Origin: Halalkalibacter oceani
Lineage (GTDB): Bacteria; Bacillota; Bacilli; Bacillales; Bacillaceae_D
Direction: 5' to 3'
Assembly (NCBI RefSeq): GCF_023715605.1
Contig: NZ_JAMBOL010000005.1
Location: forward strand, 109,345-173,344
DNA: 64,000 nucleotides
Part shown: piece by piece, positions 7,446 through 16,030 of the stretch
Position numbering within the stretch: the first letter of the stretch is position 1
Layout: each line of letters starts with the position of its first letter
The notes under the pieces: generated by a model
What the model was told of the DNA's origin: nothing
Databases searched by the model: none
Seen by the model: the letters and a program-made list of their open reading frames with translations, nothing else
Program-made: the position numbers and the translations under genes

Positions 7446-7874
7446 TTAGAATGTTCGTGCTTGATAAGGCATTCCTTCTCCTTCTTCGCAGTAACGCGTT
7501 AAACTGTACAGGAAGATCGCCCAATTATAATTGCAGAACCGGTAAAAGTTAGTGACCTCCTGCCAGTTGGCGTGACAGAGCGTTACAACAGTTTGATTCT
7601 GTTTTTCTTCTAATTCAAAAGTGACCGTTGTTCCGATCCATTCAGGGTCTGAATCGACACAGAGCCAGACGACTTTCTGATTGGGGACTAGCTCGACGAC
7701 CTCCATCTTCGTTATGTCTTTCTTGCCAAATTGAAATACGTTAACTGCTCCGATATATTCCTGAACGAGAAGTTCTCTCGTCCAAACTTCAGCAAGCCCC
7801 TCCGCTGAGGTTAGCGCTTGATACACCTGCGCAGCCGGAGCATGAATCATTTGCAGCTGTTCAATATTCGCCAT
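7446..7874 (-). CDS. SRPBCC (AHSA1-like) domain protein
   Basis: The 142-residue soluble protein starts MANIEQLQMIHAPAAQVYQALTS, a typical START/AHSA1 beginning, followed by WTRELLVQ and the strand-rich centre with FELEEKQNQTVVTL. The helix near the end (NWAIFLYSLTRYCEEGEG) lines the ligand cavity in this family. The ligand is unknown. The start at 7874 has GGGAGG at 9 bases; the upstream ATG at 7883 directly abuts that site and cannot use it. It sits on the same strand as the HxlR regulator upstream and is probably in its regulon. Confidence 0.82.
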   Translation of the reverse strand: MANIEQLQMIHAPAAQVYQALTSAEGLAEVWTRELLVQEYIGAVNVFQFGKKDITKMEVVELVPNQKVVWLCVDSDPEWIGTTVTFELEEKQNQTVVTLCHANWQEVTNFYRFCNYNWAIFLYSLTRYCEEGEGMPYQARTF

Positions 7875-7957
7875 ATCTCTCATCCTCCCGTTTTATTTTA
7901 TTATAAAAAATTATCGAGCTACGCATTTCTTTTCAATTGCGAAGGTGAGAGATTTTG

Positions 7958-8437
7958 TCATTTCATTTTCCCTAGCCGTTCCAGTTTGTTCATGACACTA
8001 TCCGGTCCAGTGAAAACGGATCCGCCCTCTTTCAAGGTTTCGCGGATGAGTCCGACGAGGGTGTCTTTGTCTGCTTGGACGTTAGCGAGCCAAGCCTGGG
8101 ATTCTGAGGTTGCTGGCTCATGTTTAGCCCCCCATAATGACAAATCAAGTAAAATCGGTATTAAATCCAGCCCGGCCTCTGTTAATTGGTAGAGGTCTTT
8201 TCTTTTGTCTGATGGGTGCGGCTGCTTCGTTAAAATTCCTTTTTGAGTGAGAGTTGTCAGGCGGTTGGTTAGAATGTTGCGGGCGATTCCTTCATCTGAG
8301 GCAAGAAACTCCCCGAACGTTTTCTTATCTGCGAACACAATATCTCTAATAATTAAGAGCGACCATGAGTCGCCAAGCAGATCAAGAGAATAAGAGATCG
8401 GACAGTCCGACCGTCTGCTTCGTTTCGTTTTTTCCAT
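7958..8437 (-). CDS. HxlR-family transcriptional regulator
   Basis: The 159-residue protein has a winged helix with the HxlR signature CPISYSLDLLGDSWSLLIIRDI, then FGEFLASDEGIARNILTNRL and LTKQPHPSDKRKDLYQLTEAG as wing. The single Cys at residue 12 sits just before the fold, in the place where redox- or aldehyde-sensing HxlR proteins carry theirs. It is divergent from the YciI-like gene and co-directional with the SRPBCC gene. The short gap between 8437 and 8526 holds an AGTT...AACT dyad that could be its operator. Confidence 0.88.
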   Translation of the reverse strand: MEKTKRSRRSDCPISYSLDLLGDSWSLLIIRDIVFADKKTFGEFLASDEGIARNILTNRLTTLTQKGILTKQPHPSDKRKDLYQLTEAGLDLIPILLDLSLWGAKHEPATSESQAWLANVQADKDTLVGLIRETLKEGGSVFTGPDSVMNKLERLGKMK

Positions 8438-8525
8438 ATGAGGTCCCCCTTGACTGATAGCTTTTTACTCATTATAATTCAAGTTAGTTTCAAAAAGCAA
8501 CTGAAATAAAAGGAGGTTGAAACGA

Positions 8526-8819
8526 TTGAACTATTTATTCATTTATCGTGGAGGGCAGGTTCCGGAGGAGAAGGCTGAGCAAAATATTCGTGATTTATGG
8601 CAATGGCTGGATGAGCTAAAGGAGAACGGTTATGAAGTGATACGTTTTGCGGGAAATGGCAGAAAAACGGTTACGAACGATATGGTTTCTGATTATGATG
8701 GAGACGTATTTGGCATTTCCATTATCGAAGCAGATTCGCTGGAAGAAGCCACCTCGTTAACGGCAAATTGGCCTGAATTGCCGTACGGAGGAAAAATCGA
8801 CATTGTCGAAGCGCTGTAA
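8526..8819 (+). CDS. YciI-like protein
   Basis: The 97-residue protein has the ferredoxin-like fold pattern of the YCII family: NYLFIYRGGQ, a long acidic/basic helix, GDVFGISIIEADSLEEATSL and a final GGKIDIVEAL. Related proteins bind small molecules or catalyse minor dehalogenation or lactonisation steps; no reaction can be assigned here. TTG at 8526 is chosen because AGGAGG (8511-8516) is 9 bases upstream; the TTG at 8517 touches that site. It is divergent from the HxlR regulator, which probably controls it. Confidence 0.75.
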   Translation: MNYLFIYRGGQVPEEKAEQNIRDLWQWLDELKENGYEVIRFAGNGRKTVTNDMVSDYDGDVFGISIIEADSLEEATSLTANWPELPYGGKIDIVEAL

Positions 8820-8831
8820 AAAGAGGAGGGA

Positions 8832-9106
8832 CATGTCCGACCGTATGTACATTAGACGATCTTCTGTGTTTATCAGAGTTGAGGTCAAAAGCAAAGCTGG
8901 ATATGGGCTGATGAAGCAGCAATTTCTTCCGTTGATGCAAACGTACACGGTATGGGGGCATCCTCTGCGCCAGAGGTTCGTTCATGCTTTATTTGCCGGC
9001 ACTGGATGTTTATCTTACAGGCAGCTTTAATCAGACGGCGTACCAGGTGAAAAGCATGAACGATCTGTTTTTGAATGTTATTCGAAAGTTAGCGAAGCTC
9101 TCCTGA
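8832..9106 (+). pseudogene. Remnant of a serine hydrolase (beta-lactamase family), truncated and frameshifted
   Basis: The first frame gives FIRVEVKSKAGYGLMKQQF and VWGHP. It must then shift near 8957-8975 into another frame that reads ARGSFMLYLPALDVYLTGSF followed by NQTAYQVKSM and ends with TGA at 9104-9106. Together these fit the C-terminal part of class C beta-lactamase-like serine hydrolases, where a GH-x-G turn is followed by a strand ending in LDVY and GTFNQ. The N-terminal two thirds, with the SxxK and YxN motifs, are missing. A ribosome binding site (GGAGGG) before 8832 could allow a short product, but the gene is broken. Confidence 0.65.
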
Positions 9107-9128
9107 ATGAAACGTTTCAAACCTATAC

Positions 9129-9155
9129 AAGGCGGATGTTCTTACACCGCCTTTT
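9129..9155 (+). terminator. Terminator after the hydrolase remnant
   Basis: AAGGCGG (9129-9135) pairs with CCGCCTT (9147-9153) and is followed by T residues. It is a classic intrinsic terminator, probably left from the original hydrolase gene. Confidence 0.75.
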
Positions 9156-9293
9156 TCGTGTGAAAAAAACCTGTCTCCATCTCTATTAAACTAGAAAAAA
9201 GTTGTTAGCTTATATGACAGAGCGATAGACATGATTCTTTTTATCGTGCTAAGATTCAGTTATTTTCAACAAGTTAGAAAAGGGAGATGGAGA

Positions 9294-12200
9294 ATGATGC
9301 CAACTAGTAATGACGTGAAAAAACGAATCCGATCACCCCGAAATTCGGCCTCTGAAGCCGACGAGGCAAGGTGCGTACATAGGAGAAAGCCACGCTTTCT
9401 CGCCCTTATTGTCATGATGGTGGCTATCATCGGATTAGCGCCGATGAACAGTGCGCTAGCCCTGATGAGCCTGCCATCAGATAATGGAGTAGAATGGGAG
9501 TTTCACGATGCCGCTCCGCCTAATCTTGATACAGGCAGTATTCGGCGGGCAAGTGGAACGCCGATGCAAGGGTTTGGGAATATTTTTGTTCAAGTGTCGA
9601 CCTCACCTGAACCGCGGCTAAATGGAGAAATGATGCGCGGCTTTGGGCTGGAATTCGATGGAGATAATACGTTTGAAACGAATCAATCTGTGAATCTCGG
9701 AGATGTCTTGATTACACGTGAAATCTATTTTGACGAGGAAGCGAATACGGCACGATTTTTTGATACATTTACGAATATAGCAGATGAGTCCGTGACGGTC
9801 GATGTATCGTTTGGCGGCTCTGTCGGGTATGGGACAGGAGACAACCATGGTGCCATTCAAGCGACGTCAAGCGGTGATCTGGAAGTCGATGGGGACGATG
9901 CGTGGCTGCTTGTCGCAACTCCTGATGAAGAAAATCATCCAGTCGGGGTCGTGCTAGGAAGCCCTGAACCGTTTGCCGGTGCCTTGCAAGGCACGGGGAA
10001 CCAGCAGCGAAATCCATTTGAAACACCGCTGGCAACAACCGGTCATGAGGCTAATTTTTTCGGATTTCTTCATCAATTGGAAATTGAACCCGGAGAAACG
10101 AAGTCGCTTGCCAGATTTGTTGTGACAGGGGAGGCCGGAGAAGAAGGGGCCGGGCAAACAGTGGCATCAATGGAGCAGCTGGCTGAGCAACCGGACTTTA
10201 CGAATTTGACGACGGAAGAGCTGTGTACGATTGGCAACTGGGATTTAGCGCAGTTGCCACAGTTTGATGAAGCCGCCTGTCCAGAGCTGACGAGATTGGA
10301 TGTGCCGCAGGCTCCGGCAGAAGCAGACATGTACACGACTGCTGAGTATGATGTGACGAACAAAACAATCGCTGAGCTGCAACGGGATTTGGCTGCGGGT
10401 GTGACAACATCGGAGGAAATTACCCGTGCTTATCTGGATCGAATTGCCGCCTATGACGGAGGGCCATTAGGATTCCATGCCTTTATCCATGTGGCAGAAG
10501 ATGCACTTGAACAGGCAAGAGCGGCAGATCAAGCCCGCAGCAATGGAGAAGAAGGAGCGTTGCTCGGTATCCCGATTGCGATCAAGGACATTATTGATAC
10601 AAAGGATATGCCGACGACCGGCGGTTCCCGGGCGCTTGACGGATGGGAGCCGGAAGCGGATGCCTATCAAGTGGAACAGTTGCGAGAGGCGGGAGCTGTG
10701 ATCATCGGGAAAACAAATACATCCGAATTTGCAAACTCAGGCAGCTTTAGTGAAAGTGGCTGGATGCAAACGTGGAACGCCCTTTATCCATCGAAAACGT
10801 CCTTTGGATCAAGCGGTGGGTCTGCGGTTTCTGTCGCAACGAGCATGGCTCCGGCGGCGTTAGGCTCTCAGACGGGTGTGTCCTTGTACGCGCCGACGGT
10901 CGGATCGAGCTTGACGACGTTCCGCGGCACGGATGGAATGGCAAGTGTGCGTGGCGTTATGCCGCTTACATGGGGCCAGGATTACGTCGGTCCTATTGCG
11001 AGAACGGTAACGGATTTGGCTTATCTTCTCAATGTTACAGCTGGAACGGATGAGCTTGATATGTTGACAGCAGATGCGGACAGCTATAAGCCGGATGATT
11101 GGACCGAATATCTTGATCGCAACGCCTTAGAAGGAAAGCGGATCGGCTATATTCCTTCCTCTTTCGAGTCATCCTATGCTGATGATGGAACAGGAGAAGC
11201 GACGATCGAGCACTTTGCTGACCTTGAAGCAGGCGGGGCGACGATGATTGAGATGAGCGAGCCGCCAAGTGCGGGAGATCGGCCGAGTCTCAATATGAAT
11301 GGCGAAGGCTGGGCGCGATATATTGAACTGCATGAAGATTTTCCATATGAAAATGGCGAACAAGTACGTTCTTCTCCTGATGTGCTGTTATACAACCAAC
11401 GTGATTACGAAGAACGGGCGCGAATGACGGAAGAAGAAGTTGAGCAATGGATGGAATACAGAGCGCGCTACAAAGAAGTGATCGCTGAATGGATGGATGA
11501 ATACGATGTTGACGTCGTCGTTTACCCGGGCTTTATCAGTGATGTGTACAATAACGACAGCGCGGCCAGTCAATTAACTGCGGACCGGGCAACTGGTGTC
11601 CTCACTTCAAATGTCGGGCTGCCGACAGTCGTCGTACCAGTGGGCGTTAATCCGCACGGCTATTCGATTTCAATGCAGCTGGTCGGGCGCGCCTGGGATG
11701 ATGGGGATGTGCTTGGCATGGGGTATGCACTGGAGCAGCAGACGCAAGCCCAGCTGCTGACCGAATTCGCGCCACCGCTTGAGCAGAGACCGATTGATGA
11801 GCCAGGGGAGCAGCCTCGCTTTACCGATGTAGGAGGCCATTGGGCAGCTGATTATATTGACTCTCTTGTAGAGCTGGGGTTGATTTCAGGGTATCCGGAC
11901 GGTACGTTTAGACCGAATGCCAGCATCAGCCGGGCAGAAGCAGCAAGAATTATCGCAAGAGAATTAGGACTGGAGGCTGGAGAAAGCACCTTTGCCGATG
12001 TGGCGGCAGGGCACTGGGCAGCCGGGGATATCGGCGCGGTGGAGAGTGCCGGAATTTTGACCGGATATCCGGACGGTACATTTAAGCCGGATGGCAGACT
12101 GAGCCGCCAGGAGATGGCCGTTATTCTAGTTAGAGCTTATGAACTAAGTGGAGACAGTTCCGACTCTTTCAGTGATGTGAGTGAAGATTCATGGTCCTAT

Positions 12201-12323
12201 CCGTATATAGCGGCCTTAACGAGCAATAACATAACTTCTGGATATTTGGATGGTACATTCAGGCCACAGCGCGATATTACGAGAGCTGAATTCTCGGTTA
12301 TGGTGGCGCGAGTTATTGAATAA
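9294..12323 (+). CDS. Secreted SLH-anchored amidase-signature protein
   Basis: The 1009-residue protein has a long basic N-terminus and a signal peptide ending near ALA (residues 54-56). Residues about 57-350 form a strand-rich module I cannot place. An amidase-signature domain (about 350-800) follows, with catalytic Lys431 (GIPIAIKD), cis-Ser506 in SSGGS and nucleophile Ser530 (TGVSLYAP). The gaps of 75 and 24 residues equal those of fatty-acid amide hydrolase. Three SLH domains (about 843-1009, each with FxDV and GYxDGTF) anchor it to the wall polymer. The ATG at 9294 follows AAAGGGAG. The enzyme should hydrolyse an amide outside the cell; the substrate is unknown. Confidence 0.88.
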   Translation: MMPTSNDVKKRIRSPRNSASEADEARCVHRRKPRFLALIVMMVAIIGLAPMNSALALMSLPSDNGVEWEFHDAAPPNLDTGSIRRASGTPMQGFGNIFVQVSTSPEPRLNGEMMRGFGLEFDGDNTFETNQSVNLGDVLITREIYFDEEANTARFFDTFTNIADESVTVDVSFGGSVGYGTGDNHGAIQATSSGDLEVDGDDAWLLVATPDEENHPVGVVLGSPEPFAGALQGTGNQQRNPFETPLATTGHEANFFGFLHQLEIEPGETKSLARFVVTGEAGEEGAGQTVASMEQLAEQPDFTNLTTEELCTIGNWDLAQLPQFDEAACPELTRLDVPQAPAEADMYTTAEYDVTNKTIAELQRDLAAGVTTSEEITRAYLDRIAAYDGGPLGFHAFIHVAEDALEQARAADQARSNGEEGALLGIPIAIKDIIDTKDMPTTGGSRALDGWEPEADAYQVEQLREAGAVIIGKTNTSEFANSGSFSESGWMQTWNALYPSKTSFGSSGGSAVSVATSMAPAALGSQTGVSLYAPTVGSSLTTFRGTDGMASVRGVMPLTWGQDYVGPIARTVTDLAYLLNVTAGTDELDMLTADADSYKPDDWTEYLDRNALEGKRIGYIPSSFESSYADDGTGEATIEHFADLEAGGATMIEMSEPPSAGDRPSLNMNGEGWARYIELHEDFPYENGEQVRSSPDVLLYNQRDYEERARMTEEEVEQWMEYRARYKEVIAEWMDEYDVDVVVYPGFISDVYNNDSAASQLTADRATGVLTSNVGLPTVVVPVGVNPHGYSISMQLVGRAWDDGDVLGMGYALEQQTQAQLLTEFAPPLEQRPIDEPGEQPRFTDVGGHWAADYIDSLVELGLISGYPDGTFRPNASISRAEAARIIARELGLEAGESTFADVAAGHWAAGDIGAVESAGILTGYPDGTFKPDGRLSRQEMAVILVRAYELSGDSSDSFSDVSEDSWSYPYIAALTSNNITSGYLDGTFRPQRDITRAEFSVMVARVIE

Positions 12324-12337
12324 ATAGTCAAAAGGAA

Positions 12338-12368
12338 CCCCGCGATTCTTTTCTGGAGTCGCGGGTTT
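12338..12368 (+). terminator. Terminator after the SLH-amidase gene
   Basis: CCCGCGA (12339-12345) and TCGCGGG (12359-12365) form a 7-bp GC-rich stem followed by TTT. The T-run is short. Confidence 0.65.
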
Positions 12369-12415
12369 GCTGTGTGTGGAGGAGCGGGAAATGTTAGCGA
12401 AATGCTAATTTAGTT

Positions 12416-13072
12416 TTACATGCTGATTTTGTAAGAACGAATTCGTTGTTTTCCACTTGCGATTTGAAGAAGATTAAGGTCGACCAATTTATGGAGGATG
12501 TCTCTGGCGTAACAATCGCTGATTCTGAGATGCTGTGCACACTCTTGCGGGGTAAAGGGTCGAAGCAAACGGCGGGCAAAACGGACAACTTCGGCTTCAA
12601 GCCAGGATAATTGGGAGGGCGCGTCCGTTGACATGAATTTACCAATGAAGGAAAGCACCAGCTGTTGGCATTGCTTAGGCTCGTCCCTGATTGACAGATA
12701 GGCAATAGGTAAAAATGTCCAGCCATTCAGAGCCAATAATGAGTGTAGCCAGCATTAATCTTTAAAACGTCTGACATCGAGGTCTCTGGCGTGAGGCCCG
12801 TACCCTTGAATCTCAATTCCACCTTTGGCCCCACCTGGCATATAGGCAAGGTCAAGGTAACGAAACCCATTGTTGAAATCACGAACTTCCCATTCCGGGT
12901 ATAAATGTTGAAAATGTCCTACAACTGGAAACCAAATATGACGTAAAAATTCCATCGTACCATGCCCAAGTCCTTTCGCCAGTATTTCACGTCTGCGAGA
13001 ATTTCCAGCATTGGCGAGGTTGTCAGCCATCCATTGACTAAACTTTTCATCGAACAATTGTGATCTTTTCAA
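12416..13072 (-). pseudogene. Nuclease-like plus winged-helix protein gene split by one in-frame TAA
   Basis: One reading frame runs from TTG at 13072 (AGAGGTGA upstream) to 12416 and is interrupted only by TAA at 12755-12757. The first half contains LDLAY, then GGIEIQGYG and RDLDVRRF. After the stop the frame resumes with LLALNGWTFLPIAYLSI, which reads as the direct continuation. The D...E-x-Q...R-pattern and the GW-strand recall small PD-(D/E)XK (VSR/DUF559-like) nucleases. The end (QECAQHLRISDCYARDILHKL) is a winged helix. As read it gives a 105-residue and a 107-residue fragment. It could be a fresh nonsense mutation or a sequencing error. The nuclease assignment is inference. Confidence 0.65.
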
Positions 13073-13205
13073 TACAAAATCACCTCTTTTGTTGACTTTA
13101 CTAGACAAGGGTTTTGTATGCCGGTTGGCGGGTGGGAGAAAATGAAGGGGAACGATCTTATTGTAGCAAAATACGGCTTTAGCTGCTAGAAGTAGATTGA
13201 TTTCA

Positions 13206-13381
13206 GGAACGTCATTCCGCTATTAACCTATAATCAGCCTTGATAAAAAATAGGAGGAACGCTATTCCGTTAACGGTGCTTAAACTAGTGATTTAACCGC
13301 TTTTTTTGGTGAATAACGGAATCTGGTTCCGCTTCTTTGAGGAAAAAGCATAAAACAGACCTAATAACGGAATCTCGTTCC
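13206..13381. repeat. Four copies of a 20-bp motif in two orientations
   Basis: The motif TAATAACGGAATCTCGTTCC occurs at 13362-13381 and, as AATAACGGAATCTGGTTCC, near 13312-13330. Its reverse complement occurs at 13206-13225 (GGAACGTCATTCCGCTATTA) and 13256-13275 (GGAACGCTATTCCGTTAACG). Opposite copies can pair into large hairpins. This fills most of the 435-base gap before the SulP gene. It is presumably a dispersed intergenic repeat. Confidence 0.75.
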
Positions 13382-13457
13382 TACTCCAATGAATCTTGTG
13401 CTACAGAATCCGGCACCTCAGGTTGAAAATCGTTCACTATAGAAGGAATAACCATGT

Positions 13458-13488
13458 TATAATACGAATATTCAAATATTCAAATATA
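13458..13488 (+). promoter_or_regulatory. -10 box and ArsR-type operator of the sulP-arsR operon
   Basis: TATAAT at 13458-13463 is followed at once by GAATATTCAAATATTCAAAT (13466-13485), a repeated ATTCAAAT word with internal dyads. AT-rich sequences of this kind right at the transcription start are typical ArsR/SmtB operators. The ArsR gene is the second gene of the operon, so feedback repression is likely. The -35 region is weak (TTCACT, 13433-13438). Confidence 0.65.
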
Positions 13489-13507
13489 TAGGTCGAGGAG
13501 GATTATC

Positions 13508-15214
13508 GTGAAGCATGGTTATTCTTTAGAAACATTTCAAAAAGATGCGATGGCGGGGATCATTGTCGGGGTCATCTCCATTCCTTTAGGGATGGCGTTT
13601 GCGATTGCTTCGGGAGTTAGTCCGGAATACGGGCTGTATGCGACAATCATTGCTGGAATTATCGTGTCACTGCTTGGCGGGTCAACCTTTCAAATTGCCG
13701 GCCCGACAGGAGCGTTTATTCCGATTTTACTTGCCATTGTTTTGCAGTACGGCTATGAGCAATTATTGATTGCCGGCTTTATGGCAGGAGTAATGATGCT
13801 GCTGTTAGGCGTATGTAAGCTTGGTAATTTGATTACATACATTCCCCGGCCGGTGACGATCGGTTTCACGGCTGGAATTGCGGTCATTATTTTTACTGGA
13901 CAAGTGAGCAATTTTCTTGGGTTGAATGATGTTGAAAAACATGAGTCGTTTCTTTTAAATATGAAAGAAATATATCTTCATCTCGATACGCTGAACGTTT
14001 ATAGTGTGCTGATCGGCTTAATCTGTCTGTTTACGAGTCTGTTTGCCGGGAAAGTCGTGCGCAAGATTCCAAGTATTTTAGTGGGAATTGTCGTCTCGAC
14101 ACTCGTTGCGGTTTTTCTGTTTGATGATAAGGTGGCCACCGTCGGTACGGTATATGGAACGATTCCAAATGGATTTCCTCCTCTGCAACTGCCGGATGTT
14201 TCCCTGTCTATGTTGATCAGTCTATTAGGCCCGGCTCTTGTAATCGCCTCACTCGGCAGCATTGAATCATTATTATCATGCGTGGTGGCCGACGGAATGA
14301 CAGGAGAGCGGCATGACAGCAATAAAGAGCTGCGCGCGCAAGGTATCGCCAATATGGTTACGCCATTGTTTGGCGGCATTCCGGCGACGGGGGCGATTGC
14401 CAGAACGGCCACGAATATTAAAAGCGGGGCTGTAACAAAAATGTCAGGTATGATTCACAGTGTTTTTGTCTTGCTTGTCCTGCTGCTGTTTGCGCAATAC
14501 GCCTCCCTCATTCCATTGGCAAGTCTGGCGCCCGTCTTAATGATTGTCGCCTGGAATATGAGTGAACGTAAGGAATTTGCCCATGTGTTAAAAACAACGG
14601 GGAGTGATTCAATCGTCCTGCTTGTGACGTTTTTGCTGACGGTCTTTACCGATTTAACTCTTGCTGTCAGTGTCGGTCTGCTATTAGCGATGCTGTTATT
14701 TGTCAAAAGAGTCAGTCAAATGCTTGATGTCTCCAAAGTTTTACCCGATCATGGTACACTTGAAAGAAAAGTGAAGTCAGATGTCGTAACGAAGCATCAT
14801 GACTGTCCGCAAGTGAGCATCTTTACCATTCAAGGACCGTTGTTTTTCGGGTCGGCGCAACTATTTGAGAAGAAAATTATCCCTACTTTGAAAATGACCC
14901 CGACGATCCTGATTCTGAGAATGGGGAAGGTTCCCCTGCTCGATGCTACCGGAATGAACCAGATTGAAAGCATCGTTTCAACATTTAGCAAGCAGGGTAG
15001 ACTTGTTTTATTAACAAACGTTCAGGCCCAGCCAAAGGACGTATTGGAGCGCTCCGGTTTAGCGCAACAGATTGGGGAATCTCATTTCTTTCTCCATACG
15101 GGCGACGCGATTACGTATGCGTTACGCCATATTCAACAACAGAAATGCCTCGGCTGCAAGCATTTTGCGTTTAAAGAGTGTGCGCAGCTAAGTGCCAGTC
15201 AGCAAACATCTTAA
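13508..15214 (+). CDS. SulP-family anion transporter with STAS domain
   Basis: The 568-residue protein has the SulP start (GIIVGVISIPLGMAFAIASG, then YGLYATI) and about 12 to 14 membrane segments to residue 400. A cytoplasmic STAS domain follows (about 430-545, with GPLFFGSA and VPLLDATGMNQIE). SulP proteins move sulfate, bicarbonate or other anions; the substrate is not evident. After the STAS domain it carries an unusual Cys-rich tail, C-LG-C-KHFAFKE-C, which could bind a metal or sense redox state. GTG at 13508 follows CGAGGAGG. It is co-transcribed with an ArsR regulator 23 bases downstream. Confidence 0.88.
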   Translation: MKHGYSLETFQKDAMAGIIVGVISIPLGMAFAIASGVSPEYGLYATIIAGIIVSLLGGSTFQIAGPTGAFIPILLAIVLQYGYEQLLIAGFMAGVMMLLLGVCKLGNLITYIPRPVTIGFTAGIAVIIFTGQVSNFLGLNDVEKHESFLLNMKEIYLHLDTLNVYSVLIGLICLFTSLFAGKVVRKIPSILVGIVVSTLVAVFLFDDKVATVGTVYGTIPNGFPPLQLPDVSLSMLISLLGPALVIASLGSIESLLSCVVADGMTGERHDSNKELRAQGIANMVTPLFGGIPATGAIARTATNIKSGAVTKMSGMIHSVFVLLVLLLFAQYASLIPLASLAPVLMIVAWNMSERKEFAHVLKTTGSDSIVLLVTFLLTVFTDLTLAVSVGLLLAMLLFVKRVSQMLDVSKVLPDHGTLERKVKSDVVTKHHDCPQVSIFTIQGPLFFGSAQLFEKKIIPTLKMTPTILILRMGKVPLLDATGMNQIESIVSTFSKQGRLVLLTNVQAQPKDVLERSGLAQQIGESHFFLHTGDAITYALRHIQQQKCLGCKHFAFKECAQLSASQQTS

Positions 15215-15237
15215 CGTCACCAAAAGGAGGAGCTATA

Positions 15238-15579
15238 TTGCAAAAGGACCTGCAACTATTTAAAGCTGAATTCTTTAAAGCTCTTGGACATCCACTAAGG
15301 ATTCAGATTTTAGAGCAGTTATGTGAAGGAGATAAAAATGTAAATGAACTGCAAGCGCTAATTGGAAGTGAGGGCTCGGCCTGCTCGCAGCAGCTGATGG
15401 TCTTGCGTTCAAATAATATTGTTTATGGAAGAAAGGAAGGCAATCGTGTCATTTATTCACTGCGCGATCCGATGATTAAGGATCTGCTCGCTGTAGCAAG
15501 ACAAATCTTCCATAATCATTTAGTCGATACGTTAAACGAAATTGACCGGCTTAAAAAGGATATTTCAACGGAAGGATAA
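15238..15579 (+). CDS. ArsR-family transcriptional regulator
   Basis: The 113-residue winged-helix protein has FFKALGHPLRIQILEQL, a recognition region with SEGSACSQQLMVLRSNNIV and the wing GRKEGNRVIYSL. One Cys lies in the recognition helix, an unusual place; the classical metal-binding pairs are absent. TTG at 15238 follows AAAGGAGG by 8 bases, while longer versions run into the sulP coding region. It most likely represses the sulP-arsR operon through the AT-rich dyad at 13466-13485 and responds to the anion or a redox signal. Confidence 0.85.
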   Translation: MQKDLQLFKAEFFKALGHPLRIQILEQLCEGDKNVNELQALIGSEGSACSQQLMVLRSNNIVYGRKEGNRVIYSLRDPMIKDLLAVARQIFHNHLVDTLNEIDRLKKDISTEG

Positions 15580-16030
15580 TGCTTGTGAGTAACACCTTGG
15601 ATTAGAAAGTTAAAAAATGTGCAGCTGGGAGGAATGGAATTTTTCTTTCCAGCTATAGCTTTTGTTATAAGTTACATATCCCTTTTTGCAATATTCGCTT
15701 TGTGCTTTAAGGATATTTCAACCTCTCTAGCAGGTTTAAATAAATTTGCTCTATAAGAAACTAAAGCCAGACGATAAGAAAGAAAAGTGTGATGCGTAAG
15801 GAACAACCTCTAGGGTAGAGTTGTGTGGAATAAACGAAATTCATGACATTGATTTTAAATTCATGATTGTGAAATTATCGGAAAGACGAGGGTATTGACC
15901 TCTCGTCTTTTTTCTATTGCCATCTGAAGGCTTTTTATGATGGGAAAATAGTTTTAATAAAGGTTAATAAATCAGTACGTTATAGGGAAATATAAGCATC
16001 ATGATCATAAACATGTGAGGTAACGTCGTA
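15580..16030. other. 450-base gap; contains an orphan terminator
   Basis: No protein-coding gene is credible here. The only clear structure is the stem-loop at 15882-15915 (separate entry). Because no gene ends directly before it, a short untranslated RNA in 15600-15880 is possible. I found no strong promoter. The last 100 bases must hold the sporulation-specific promoter of the ger operon; no good SigG match could be picked with confidence. Confidence 0.4.
15882..15915 (+). terminator. Intrinsic terminator without an obvious upstream gene
   Basis: AAAGACGAG (15882-15890) pairs with CTCGTCTTT (15902-15910), a perfect 9-bp stem followed by more T residues. It lies 300 bases after the arsR stop. 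Confidence 0.75.
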
